This document shows, piece after piece, positions 39,830 to 48,617 of a stretch of DNA of 64,000 nt. The translations under genes were made by a program, and so were the position numbers. The notes beneath the pieces are model-generated. The model searched no databases. It was not told the DNA's origin and was given only the letters and a program-made list of their open reading frames with translations. Position 1 is the stretch's first letter; each line of letters begins with the position of its first letter. The stretch is from JAOZTV01 sp965371805 (lineage in GTDB: Bacteria > Acidobacteriota > Aminicenantia > UBA2199): NCBI GenBank assembly GCA_965371805.1, contig CBDUZW010000006.1, forward strand, positions 57,080-121,079. The letters run 5' to 3'.

Positions 39830-40141
39830 ATGAAATTCGACTTTGCGAATAAAAATCTTGTTGATCTTTACACAACTGGTAAATCTAAAAAGCTTAAATT
39901 GCCACCGAATATTGCAGAAAAGTTTCTTGAAAGAATTAATAGAATTGAAGCGGCAGATACTATTTTTGATTTACGAATTCCACCTTCTATGAAGTTTGAG
40001 AAATTGAAAGGATTTAAGAACAGGTTTTCCATTCGATTAAATAATGAGTATCGATTAGAATTTGAAATTGATTTTGAAGACAAAGAGAAGCTTAGAGGTG
40101 ATGTCAAAATTCTTTGTGTGTCTAACCATTATATGCAATGA
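39830..40141 (+). CDS. higB: HigB/RelE-family toxin
   Basis: 103 residues of the plasmid-maintenance killer type: a ribosome-dependent mRNA interferase fold with KFDFANKNLVDLYTTG at the start, IPPSMKFEKLKGFKNRFSI in the middle and DVKILCVSNHYMQ at the end. The antitoxin gene starts 11 bases after its stop. Confidence 0.88.
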   Translation: MKFDFANKNLVDLYTTGKSKKLKLPPNIAEKFLERINRIEAADTIFDLRIPPSMKFEKLKGFKNRFSIRLNNEYRLEFEIDFEDKEKLRGDVKILCVSNHYMQ

Positions 40142-40152
40142 GGAGGCTTAGT

Positions 40153-41238
40153 ATGGGCAAATATATACCATTTAAATTGTTAGGTCCTGGAGATTCAATT
40201 AAAGAAGAATTGGAATTTTATGGATGGGACCAGAAGGATCTTGCAGATATCATGGGATTAAGTGAAAAACATGTTAGTCAGCTGCTTACTAATAAAGTTC
40301 CTATTACATTTGACATGGCACGTCAGTTAAGTCAGGTTTTCAAACAATCTCCCCAATTCTGGCTTAATTTAGACACAAATTATCGGCTTAGACTTGAAGA
40401 GAATACCCAATCAGAAGAAACTACAGATCGGGCGTTGATATTTCAATATATGCCGATAAGGGATATGAAAAAAAAAGAATGGATATCACCAACTGAAGAT
40501 CTTGTTGAACAAGTAAAACGTTTTTGGGATATAAAAGAATTAAAATTTGATTTCTTAAAAGAATTAATTCCGGCTTACTTTAGGAAATCCACAGCTCAAA
40601 ATCATTTTAATCCTTATTTTGCACTAACTTGGTTACGTGTGGCTAAAAATAAGATTAAAAATATTCAATCTGTTGAAAAGTTCAATGAAGAAAACTTATA
40701 CCGGTTATCAGATGAGATTGCACAAATGAGTGTAGAGGCTGACGGGATTGAAAAAATCATTACATCTCTTAGAGAAATTGGGGTTATATTTTTATATCTT
40801 CCACATTTGGAAAAAACCTATACTGATGGAGCAGTGTTCTGGCATAATAGTAATCCCGTAATTGTTTATACTGCAAGATATGATAGGAATGATAATTTCT
40901 GGTTTACCCTAACTCATGAAATTGGACATATTTTACTTCATGATAAATCTGGGAAAAGTGAGTTTATTGATAATATATACAATATTGATATGGAAGATTC
41001 GGCTGAAAATGAAGCTGATGAATTTGCTAGAAAACATTTAAAGCTAAATGAGATTATTCGTTTTTTCAAGGGTGTAGAGCGAATATCAAGAAAGAAAGTG
41101 CTTCATGTAGCAGAGATATTAGAGATTCATCCTTCAATTATTATTGGTTGTCTACAGCATGAAAAAAAAATAAAATACAGCACCCTAAATGATTTTAAAG
41201 AACCAGTCCGAAAAATCCTGGATAAAAAAACTAATTGA
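40153..41238 (+). CDS. higA: HigA-like antitoxin with XRE and ImmA/IrrE peptidase domains
   Basis: N-terminal HTH (about 20-75: GWDQKDLADIMGLSEKHVSQLL), typical of HigA/VapI, then a long linker and a C-terminal M78 metallopeptidase (THEIGHILLH zinc motif, with the later ENEADEFARKHL helix). About 361 residues, against about 100 for plain HigA. Start ATG 40153 sits behind GAGGAGG. The peptidase may cleave the antitoxin part under stress, which is inference. Confidence 0.88.
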   Translation: MGKYIPFKLLGPGDSIKEELEFYGWDQKDLADIMGLSEKHVSQLLTNKVPITFDMARQLSQVFKQSPQFWLNLDTNYRLRLEENTQSEETTDRALIFQYMPIRDMKKKEWISPTEDLVEQVKRFWDIKELKFDFLKELIPAYFRKSTAQNHFNPYFALTWLRVAKNKIKNIQSVEKFNEENLYRLSDEIAQMSVEADGIEKIITSLREIGVIFLYLPHLEKTYTDGAVFWHNSNPVIVYTARYDRNDNFWFTLTHEIGHILLHDKSGKSEFIDNIYNIDMEDSAENEADEFARKHLKLNEIIRFFKGVERISRKKVLHVAEILEIHPSIIIGCLQHEKKIKYSTLNDFKEPVRKILDKKTN

Positions 41239-41414
41239 TTTTATTAAAAGTAAAAATGAAAAAATAATTATGTGCGGCAAGCGTATTAATAGTAACGATA
41301 AAAAAAATGGTATAGTTCACAAAAATTAATTATTATTGCAAGATTTTAATATACTTAAAACAATAGTAAATAAATAATTTTGCAAAAAAAACTTTGAATT
41401 GTTAGAATGTGATT

Positions 41415-41831
41415 ATGGTTAAACTATATCATCTTTTGATCAATACGAAGGGTAGAAATGAGATCGTTGATATTGCCCGGGATGTTGAGCAACTGGTTGA
41501 AGAATCCAATATTAATGACGGCAATGTCCTTGTCTTTGTAAAGGGGTCGACCGGGGGACTGTCGACAATAGAGTATGAACCGGGATTGGTTAAAGATCTT
41601 CCTGAATTTATGGAGAAGATCATCCCGGAAAAACAGAACTATCTTCATAATGAAACCTGGGGAGACGGGAATGGTCACTCCCACTTAAAAGCAACCCTTA
41701 TAGGGCCGTCACTCACCATACCTTTTGAGAATAAAAGACTTATTCTTGGGACCTGGCAGCAGATAATTTTTATTGAATTTGATAATAAGCCCCATAATCG
41801 TGACATCATAGTTCAGGTTATGGGTGAATAA
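41415..41831 (+). CDS. YjbQ/UPF0047 family protein
   Basis: 138 residues with the family signature LHNETWGDGNGHSHLKATL and LGTWQQIIFIEFD. Members have weak thiamine-phosphate synthase activity in vitro; the true role is uncertain. ATG 41415 is chosen over GTG 41409. No obvious operon partner. Confidence 0.9.
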   Translation: MVKLYHLLINTKGRNEIVDIARDVEQLVEESNINDGNVLVFVKGSTGGLSTIEYEPGLVKDLPEFMEKIIPEKQNYLHNETWGDGNGHSHLKATLIGPSLTIPFENKRLILGTWQQIIFIEFDNKPHNRDIIVQVMGE

Positions 41832-41849
41832 TAGAGTTGAAATATATAC

Positions 41850-42905
41850 TTATACTTGTTTCCCGGATAACAAATTCTCTATAATTGAATAATCATTTGT
41901 TTTATTAAAAAAAATTAACTTTTCAATGATTTCTTCATCACCACTTTGAATAAAAGATCCTCCTTTTACTGCAAGACCCTCATCGCTTAATCCAATAAAC
42001 ATTGATATGTTTTTTTCTTTTGCATGTAGAGCAGCCTCTGCAATATCAATTAGTTTTGGTGGTAAATATTTTCCTGTATTAAAGGCTTTTTCGAGAGCAG
42101 TGTTTTTTGCGACGAAGGTAGGGTTTAGGTGCATATTGATTTTGATGCCATACTTTCTGCTTACCATTGCAAGATAGTCTATTGCATTTTGAATGTCAAT
42201 AATACCTTCTCTGTCAGTCATTTCAGGGACAGGCTTTTGCATAAAATAGCATTTTATAAGATAGTCATATTTTGAAACTTTATTGACAAATTCTTCGAAT
42301 GTATCTAATGTCAGGCCCTTATCAAAAGAATCATTTCTGATGCTGTCATTAAATACTTCAAACCCGATACACAGCTCAATTTTAGTAGGAGTTTCTCTCT
42401 CATTCATTGCTCTCTGTAAAAACTCCAATTCTTCCATATCTACAAATTCCGGTCTGGTTTCAATTGCTAATATTAATAAATTTGTAAAATTAATATTCAG
42501 CTTTGCTAATAAATACATTAATGCTGTTGAAGAAAAAGTCACTTCATCAAGGACTGACCCATTATTACTTATAATCACCTTTTTTATTTTATTTTTTTTT
42601 GATTTGATATCTGGTGTTTCAAAAAGATTGTCGATTTGTTCCATTATTGATTTAAAATCAATGTGCTGTAAAGACATTTTTGAAGGAAGGTTGCATCCGA
42701 TACATCTTGACCATCTGCAGGCCTGCGTATAAAAAATAACAAACAGAGTTAATCCAGTCTCACTCGTTTGGAACCAGTAATCTAAAAAATTATCAGAATG
42801 ATGGTTTGTGTTGAAATTATACTTTTTACCTGCTTTCTTAGTTCCGGAGAGTATTTGGTTTTCATATTCCAATAATAAAACTTCTTTGCTCTTCTCCTTT
42901 GCCAT
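41850..42905 (-). CDS. Radical SAM protein (TIGR01210/RaSEA-like)
   Basis: 351 residues with a spaced cluster motif CRWSRCIGC (Cx4Cx2C), seen in the TIGR01210/archaeosine RaSEA family rather than the classic Cx3Cx2C. Other segments: ISNNGSVLDE, AIETRPEFVD, IELCIGFEVFND, INMHLNPTFV. The family in bacteria has no settled role. It stands alone downstream of the LysR gene on the same strand. Confidence 0.75.
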   Translation of the reverse strand: MAKEKSKEVLLLEYENQILSGTKKAGKKYNFNTNHHSDNFLDYWFQTSETGLTLFVIFYTQACRWSRCIGCNLPSKMSLQHIDFKSIMEQIDNLFETPDIKSKKNKIKKVIISNNGSVLDEVTFSSTALMYLLAKLNINFTNLLILAIETRPEFVDMEELEFLQRAMNERETPTKIELCIGFEVFNDSIRNDSFDKGLTLDTFEEFVNKVSKYDYLIKCYFMQKPVPEMTDREGIIDIQNAIDYLAMVSRKYGIKINMHLNPTFVAKNTALEKAFNTGKYLPPKLIDIAEAALHAKEKNISMFIGLSDEGLAVKGGSFIQSGDEEIIEKLIFFNKTNDYSIIENLLSGKQV

Positions 42906-42979
42906 GTTTATATTTTATTCATTTGCTGGAAATAAATCAATGGTTGATCTTGTATTAATGAAAAAAACTAAAGTAATTT

Positions 42980-43885
42980 TTACTTAGGATTTGAATCACC
43001 GAATTCAATGGGGTGAATTTTTTTTAAATAATCAATCAAAGTTTTATTTTTGTAAATTGAGATTTTGTTTTTTTTGATAAAAATATTGAACAGGTCGGAT
43101 TTAGGCGTTATTTCCGGGAAAATTTCAATTAATGTTTTTGACTTTATTTCATTGATAACAGTGTATTTGGGGACAAAACTAATGCCAATCCCTTCGATTG
43201 CTCCATTAATCATACCTCTTATGTGGTTCACCTGCATAATGTTATTAAAAACGGGTCTGTTTATTGCAGGTATGGCGAACAAAAAATTATTCCACCAATT
43301 AGCATTCTTATCAAGGGATAGTATTGAAGCATCCTGCAGATCTCTTAATTTAAGTTTTTTATATTCATTCAAATATTCTGGCGAAGCAATAACTGTATAT
43401 TGCTCGTTGAATAGGGGTATCTTTTCAAGGTTTTGATTATGATAGTCTTTACAATCAATAATAAAGTCAACTTTATCGCTGATTAATGCATTTGATAAAT
43501 TATTTGAGAACAAAAAGTCTATATGAATATTTGTGTGTTTTTTAAGAAAGGTTTGTATATGTTTAATGAGAATTGTTGTTCCGAATTCAACTGTGCTTCC
43601 CAGAGTGATTTCCAGAATGGGGTTGTCTCTGTGTAATTTTAGTTTGTCTTCAGCTTTTTCAATTTCATAGAATATCTTTTCACAGGATTGAAAAAGATCT
43701 TTTCCGGCATCGGTAAAGGTATAGATCTGACCAGATTTTTTTATCAGTTTTGTTTCGACAGATTGCTCCAGTTTTTTAATTGAATGACTAATTGCTGATT
43801 GCGTTACAAACATTAGCTTTGCGGTTTGGGTAAAGCTTTTTACCTTTCCAAAAGTAAAAAATGTTTTTAGCTGATATAAATCCAT
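42980..43885 (-). CDS. LysR-family transcriptional regulator
   Basis: 301 residues: N-terminal winged HTH (LKTFFTFGKVKSFTQTAKLM, QSAISHSIKKLE) and a LysR effector domain. It is divergent from the glutamate semialdehyde dehydrogenase gene, with a T-N11-A palindrome between them, so it probably controls that gene and itself. The co-inducer may be proline or a breakdown product (inference). Confidence 0.92.
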   Translation of the reverse strand: MDLYQLKTFFTFGKVKSFTQTAKLMFVTQSAISHSIKKLEQSVETKLIKKSGQIYTFTDAGKDLFQSCEKIFYEIEKAEDKLKLHRDNPILEITLGSTVEFGTTILIKHIQTFLKKHTNIHIDFLFSNNLSNALISDKVDFIIDCKDYHNQNLEKIPLFNEQYTVIASPEYLNEYKKLKLRDLQDASILSLDKNANWWNNFLFAIPAINRPVFNNIMQVNHIRGMINGAIEGIGISFVPKYTVINEIKSKTLIEIFPEITPKSDLFNIFIKKNKISIYKNKTLIDYLKKIHPIEFGDSNPK

Positions 43886-43910
43886 TTAATTAACCCCCCT
43901 TTTCTTAACT

Positions 43911-43925
43911 ATGAATACAATTCAT
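43911..43925. promoter_or_regulatory. LysR-type operator, T-N11-A palindrome
   Basis: ATGAATACAATTCAT is a perfect 6-3-6 inverted repeat carrying T-N11-A, the LysR box, in the 116-base gap between the regulator and the dehydrogenase gene. Confidence 0.65.
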
Positions 43926-44001
43926 TAAAGTTATTAATATTATGAATTTGAATTATAGCACAATCAGGCTTATTATTGTATTATGGAAATGGAGGTAAAA
44001 A

Positions 44002-45600
44002 ATGAATACAGTATTTAAAATACCTGAGCCGTTTAATGAGCAGGTTAAAACTTATAAAGAAGGCTCTTCTGAGTATATTTCACTTAAGGAAGAGATCGCA
44101 AGACAGATGGATACATATGTTGAAGTTCCGGTCATTATTGGAGGACGTGAGATAAAAACAAATATCACCAAAGATATAATTTGTCCTCATGATCATAAGC
44201 ATGTCTTGGGACGTGCATATTTCGCAGAAGAGAAAGAATTGGACTTGGCAATAAAAGAGTCTCTAAAGGCGAAAGATAAATGGATTAAATTGCCATGGTA
44301 TGAAAAGGCATCCCTTTTTCTAAAAATGGCAGATCTTATTACCGGCAAATACAGGTATGTATTAAATGCATCAACAATGTTAAATCAATCAAAAAACTGG
44401 TATCAGGCTGAAATTGATGCAGTATGTGAATTCGCTGATTTTTTGAGATTTAATGCAAAATATATGCAGAAAATTTATTCCGAACAACCTATTTCTGAGA
44501 AAGGGGCTTGGAATAGGATTGACTATAGACCAATAGAAGGATTTGTTTTGGCGATTTCTCCTTTCAATTTCACATCAATTGCAGGAAATTTAGTTACAGC
44601 TCCCCTAATGATGGGAAATACAGTTATCTGGAAGCCGTCTTCCCTGTCGCTCCTGTCGGGATATTATTTAATGAAACTGTTCAAAGAAGCAGGTGTCCCG
44701 GATGGTGTTGTTAATTTTGTTCCATCGAGTGGACAATTAATTGAAAAGAGAGTGATCCAAAATAGAAATCTCGGGGGTATTCATTTCACTGGTTCTACTG
44801 AGGTTTTTCAAAAGTTATGGAAAAAGGTTGGTGAAAACATAGAAAACTATTTGTCATATCCAAGATTAGTTGGTGAAACAGGTGGTAAGGATTATATTTT
44901 CATGCATAATACTGCTGATACAAAAGAAGTTGCAACCGCTTTGACAAATAGTGCTTTCGAATATCAGGGTCAAAAATGTTCCGCCTGTTCAAGGGCATTT
45001 ATTCCCAGAAGTAGGTGGAATGATTTAAAAAATGATCTAATAGAAAAAATTAAAGAGATAAAATCAGGTGATGCAAATGATTTTTCCAATATGTGTAATT
45101 CATTAATTGATAAAAATAGTTATGAAAAAACTATGAGATATATCAAAAAAGCAGAAGAGTCTGATAATGCAGAAATATTAATTGGGGGAAGGGGAAATAG
45201 AGAAAAGGGGTATTTTGTTGAGCCAACAGTTATTTTGGCTAAACGACCTAGCTTTATAACCATGACACATGAGCTATTTGCTCCTGTCTTGACAATTTTT
45301 GTCTATGAAGATAGTGATATTGAAAAGATAATTGAACATATAAATGATTACTCTTTTTATGCATTAACAGGCGCAATATTTTCTAAGGATAGGTACATAA
45401 TTAGAGATTTAACTGAAAAGCTAAAAAATACTGCAGGGAATTTTTATATAAATGACAAACCCTCTGGTGCTGTAGTAGGGCAACAACCATTTGGCGGAGC
45501 TAGAGCATCCGGAACAAATGATAAGGCCGGCAGTTTTCTAAATCTATTAAGATGGACCTCTGCTCAGACAATAAAGGAATCTTTTGATACTCCTGCCTGA
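44002..45600 (+). CDS. pruA: L-glutamate gamma-semialdehyde (P5C) dehydrogenase
   Basis: Oxidises glutamate semialdehyde to glutamate in proline use. 532 residues: aldehyde dehydrogenase fold with FTGSTEVF, VGETGGKDYIFMH, catalytic Cys in YQGQKCSACSRAF, QQPFGGARASGTNDKAG. The length and motifs match the P5C dehydrogenase branch (like human ALDH4A1). It has no fused proline dehydrogenase. GGAGG precedes the ATG. Confidence 0.93.
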   Translation: MNTVFKIPEPFNEQVKTYKEGSSEYISLKEEIARQMDTYVEVPVIIGGREIKTNITKDIICPHDHKHVLGRAYFAEEKELDLAIKESLKAKDKWIKLPWYEKASLFLKMADLITGKYRYVLNASTMLNQSKNWYQAEIDAVCEFADFLRFNAKYMQKIYSEQPISEKGAWNRIDYRPIEGFVLAISPFNFTSIAGNLVTAPLMMGNTVIWKPSSLSLLSGYYLMKLFKEAGVPDGVVNFVPSSGQLIEKRVIQNRNLGGIHFTGSTEVFQKLWKKVGENIENYLSYPRLVGETGGKDYIFMHNTADTKEVATALTNSAFEYQGQKCSACSRAFIPRSRWNDLKNDLIEKIKEIKSGDANDFSNMCNSLIDKNSYEKTMRYIKKAEESDNAEILIGGRGNREKGYFVEPTVILAKRPSFITMTHELFAPVLTIFVYEDSDIEKIIEHINDYSFYALTGAIFSKDRYIIRDLTEKLKNTAGNFYINDKPSGAVVGQQPFGGARASGTNDKAGSFLNLLRWTSAQTIKESFDTPA

Positions 45601-45704
45601 AGGTATATATAAAGTGAATACTATCTGATGCAAAACATTGTATAAAAATTATTTTCTCTTAATCTTTTTTATGCTAGAATGATGTTTAATGGATGGTGAT
45701 AAAT

Positions 45705-46436
45705 ATGAATAAATATATAAATAGTATTAAAGAAAGATTTATTGGGATTGTAAAAACGCCAACTCTAGTATTAGGCGATCTTATGAATAATAAAAAATGG
45801 CAGGGAGTATTAGCCTTTTTATTGATATCAGCATTTATTTTAAGTTTTTTTACCGGACCAATTATTTTAAAATTAAATTTTGAAAAAAATCCTGAACTTT
45901 ATTCATCGTTTTCAGGTTCAATGGGTTTTATGGGAAGGGTTTTAATGGCAATGAGCGGCGTTTTTTTATATGTCGTGAGACTGATTTTTGTAACTTTTTT
46001 CATCTATTTGTTTTACAGTGTTTTTGGTGCTGAAGGGATTTTCTCAAACTATTTCTCACTTGTTGTAAATTCATCTTTAATTACGATCTTTATTCCTGAG
46101 TTGTTTAGATCGATTTATCTTTTAATAACTGGAAATGTGGTGCATATGTTTAATCTTGGTACTTATATTGGAAATACAGAGAAATTGAATTTCATGCATT
46201 TTGTTTTTTCAGCAATAGATGTCTTTCAGATATGGTTTGTCTTATTAATTGCTTATGGAGTATACGGTTTCTATAAAAATACCAGCGAGAAATGGGAAGA
46301 ACAAAAATTTACTAAAAATAAGAGTTTTATTATTGCACTAACATATTTCATTTTTAAATCAGTAGTTGTAATACTATTCTCTTATTTACTGGCGAAATTT
46401 TCAGCAGTAGCTCAACAAATGTTGATAAATAGTTAA
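45705..46436 (+). CDS. YIP1-family membrane protein
   Basis: 243 residues with about five TM helices. The N-terminal amphipathic INSIKERFIGIVKTPTLVL is typical of bacterial Yip1-domain proteins. Function unknown. I use ATG 45705 rather than 45693, as GATGGTGAT then serves as the ribosome site. Confidence 0.7.
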   Translation: MNKYINSIKERFIGIVKTPTLVLGDLMNNKKWQGVLAFLLISAFILSFFTGPIILKLNFEKNPELYSSFSGSMGFMGRVLMAMSGVFLYVVRLIFVTFFIYLFYSVFGAEGIFSNYFSLVVNSSLITIFIPELFRSIYLLITGNVVHMFNLGTYIGNTEKLNFMHFVFSAIDVFQIWFVLLIAYGVYGFYKNTSEKWEEQKFTKNKSFIIALTYFIFKSVVVILFSYLLAKFSAVAQQMLINS

Positions 46437-46447
46437 ATATAAAAAAA

Positions 46448-47569
46448 TCAGGGGTTTCTCTTTTTTGCTGCCATCTTCAGATCTGAAAAGTATATAGCAA
46501 GAGGTCTATAGGCTAAATGCGACCATTTTGAGAATGCGACAAGCGTAATAACCATAGGAACTTCAAATGCTAGATGTAGTGTATACATGATATATGATGC
46601 CTTTGCCATGCCAGAAATTCTAAATATATGCAGTAATGTTCCCGTTAGAGCAATTATGAATAGAAGAATAATAAAGATCCAGTCACTATGATGGGAGAAT
46701 TTAAAAACAGGTTCCTTTTTTCTTATCCTCCCAATAATATAATAAACAGTTGAAAATATAAATCCAAAAGCAGCATAATATCCTAACCATCTCTGAGGGT
46801 GGGATATAGGATAGACTTCTTCTGTCTGGAACCAGTATAGGAAAATTCCAATAATTGTGAACATTATGAGATAGCTTGACATTATTAAAAGATGGCTGAT
46901 CCAATACATTAATTTTCTCTCACATTTTGCAAATTTCTTTTGAGTTAAAAAGTTTATTAATGCATTTTTTCCTTCTGTTAGATAAAGTTTGAAAGGTATT
47001 TTTATTGATTTGTCATTTAAAATTATTTTTTTATATAAATTAAATATGTTTGAAAGAAGAAATATTGAGAGTACCACTAATAAAATTTCATCTGCGAAGA
47101 GAATTATTTTTACTGGTGCAAATGAGTTTATTTGGACTATTCCATCTTTTAAGGGAATATTAAAATCTGCAAATATCCAGAATGAACCAATTATTAATGT
47201 AAAGATTAGAAAAATAAGACTTAGATGTGCTTTGAGAGATTTATACATAAGTGAAGATAGGCCTGTCCAGTCATATTTTGATGTTAGGTATCTTCTTAAA
47301 GACATAATTATTTCGCCCGGGATAATATCTTTTGAGCATTTTTCGGAACAGTCTCCGCAGTAATAGCAGAACCAGGGAGAAAGATCATTGATTATACTGG
47401 TTTCTGAATTTGAATGAACTTTTTTTATGATGTTTTTTATGAAATTTTCTCCATTTTCTGTTATTGCACATGATGCAGTACAATCATTGCATGTGTAACA
47501 AGCACTCCAGTCATGAGCACTATATAGATGTAATTGATCTTGCAAACAGGCTTTTGCAGTATCTTTCAT
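46448..47569 (-). CDS. QmoC/HdrCE-like iron-sulfur cytochrome b subunit
   Basis: 373 residues. N-terminal HdrC-type ferredoxin domain with two clusters (CYTCNDCTASC and CYYCGDCSEKC). From about 125 a membrane domain with five to six TM helices resembles HdrE/NarI cytochrome b, with candidate haem His residues (SHLLIMSSY, HLAFEVPMV). QmoC proteins pass quinol electrons to flavin/iron-sulfur partners. No QmoA/B or Hdr genes are adjacent. Confidence 0.82.
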   Translation of the reverse strand: MKDTAKACLQDQLHLYSAHDWSACYTCNDCTASCAITENGENFIKNIIKKVHSNSETSIINDLSPWFCYYCGDCSEKCSKDIIPGEIIMSLRRYLTSKYDWTGLSSLMYKSLKAHLSLIFLIFTLIIGSFWIFADFNIPLKDGIVQINSFAPVKIILFADEILLVVLSIFLLSNIFNLYKKIILNDKSIKIPFKLYLTEGKNALINFLTQKKFAKCERKLMYWISHLLIMSSYLIMFTIIGIFLYWFQTEEVYPISHPQRWLGYYAAFGFIFSTVYYIIGRIRKKEPVFKFSHHSDWIFIILLFIIALTGTLLHIFRISGMAKASYIMYTLHLAFEVPMVITLVAFSKWSHLAYRPLAIYFSDLKMAAKKRNP

Positions 47570-47716
47570 AGTTTAATTATGAATAATAAAAAGAATAAAG
47601 TCAAGTTGCTTGAAGGCTTTTTAAGTGTTAAAATAAATTGTTAAATAATGTAGCCTGAATTGGTGTAGTTGCAATTAGAATATTTCAATTAAGGTGTAAA
47701 TAAAAAGGAGACAAAT

Positions 47717-48517
47717 ATGGACAAATATGAATTTAAAAAGCCAGTTAAAAATCCTATGGATAATAAGATATCAATGAGTGCAAAAAATATCATAGTAGTT
47801 GCAAGTGGAAAAGGGGGCGTTGGAAAATCAACTGTTTCTGTTAATCTGGCCTTATCAATAGCTGCCGAAGGCAAGAAGGTTGGTTTGCTGGATGCAGATA
47901 TTTATGGGCCAAACATACCTTTAATGCTTGGCATTAAAAAAGAAAAAGTTACTACTGAAGATTCTAAAATTATTCCAATAAAAAAACATGGAATGGAAAT
48001 TATGTCTGTTGGTTTTATCACAGAGGAGGATAAAGCTCTTATTTGGAGAGGCCCTCTTGCAATGAAACTGATTGAACAGTTTTTAAGTGATGTGAAATGG
48101 GGTGAACTTGATTATTTAATAATTGACCTGCCTCCAGGAACAGGAGATGTCCCCTTATCAATAATACAAAAACTGAATTTGACTGGTGCAGTAATTGTAA
48201 CAACGCCTCAGGAAGCTGCTATTGCTGATGTATTAAAGATGATAAATATGTTTGAAACAACTAAAAACCATATATATGGAATTGTTGAAAATATGAAATA
48301 TATAGACTGCCCAAACTCATCAGAAAAAATTGAATTGTTTCCAAAAGGTGAAGATAATCAAGACTTTTCGGGCTTTAAATATGAAACACTTGCTGAATTT
48401 CCCTTTATCCCTGGAATTGGGAATAAAGATAAAAATGGAATACCATTTTATCTTAGAAATAGAGAACATGAGACAAGTAAAGAGTATGATAAATTAGCAG
48501 GAAAAATAATAAAATAG
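47717..48517 (+). CDS. mrp: Mrp/NBP35-family iron-sulfur carrier ATPase
   Basis: Carries and transfers Fe-S clusters. Deviant Walker A VASGKGGVGKST, switch LLDADIYGPNIP, Walker B IIDLPPGTGD. 266 residues without the N-terminal MIP18 domain. The cluster-binding CxxC normally in MxCPxC is read here as DCPNS, so the second Cys is missing. AAGGAG precedes the ATG. Confidence 0.92.
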   Translation: MDKYEFKKPVKNPMDNKISMSAKNIIVVASGKGGVGKSTVSVNLALSIAAEGKKVGLLDADIYGPNIPLMLGIKKEKVTTEDSKIIPIKKHGMEIMSVGFITEEDKALIWRGPLAMKLIEQFLSDVKWGELDYLIIDLPPGTGDVPLSIIQKLNLTGAVIVTTPQEAAIADVLKMINMFETTKNHIYGIVENMKYIDCPNSSEKIELFPKGEDNQDFSGFKYETLAEFPFIPGIGNKDKNGIPFYLRNREHETSKEYDKLAGKIIK

Positions 48518-48617
48518 TCCCATTTTTATTACTTTTTACCAATAATGTATTAAATAGAGGACATTTAAACTTATATTTATTGGCATTTTTATTGCTACAA
48601 AAAATAAGGAGGTTATT

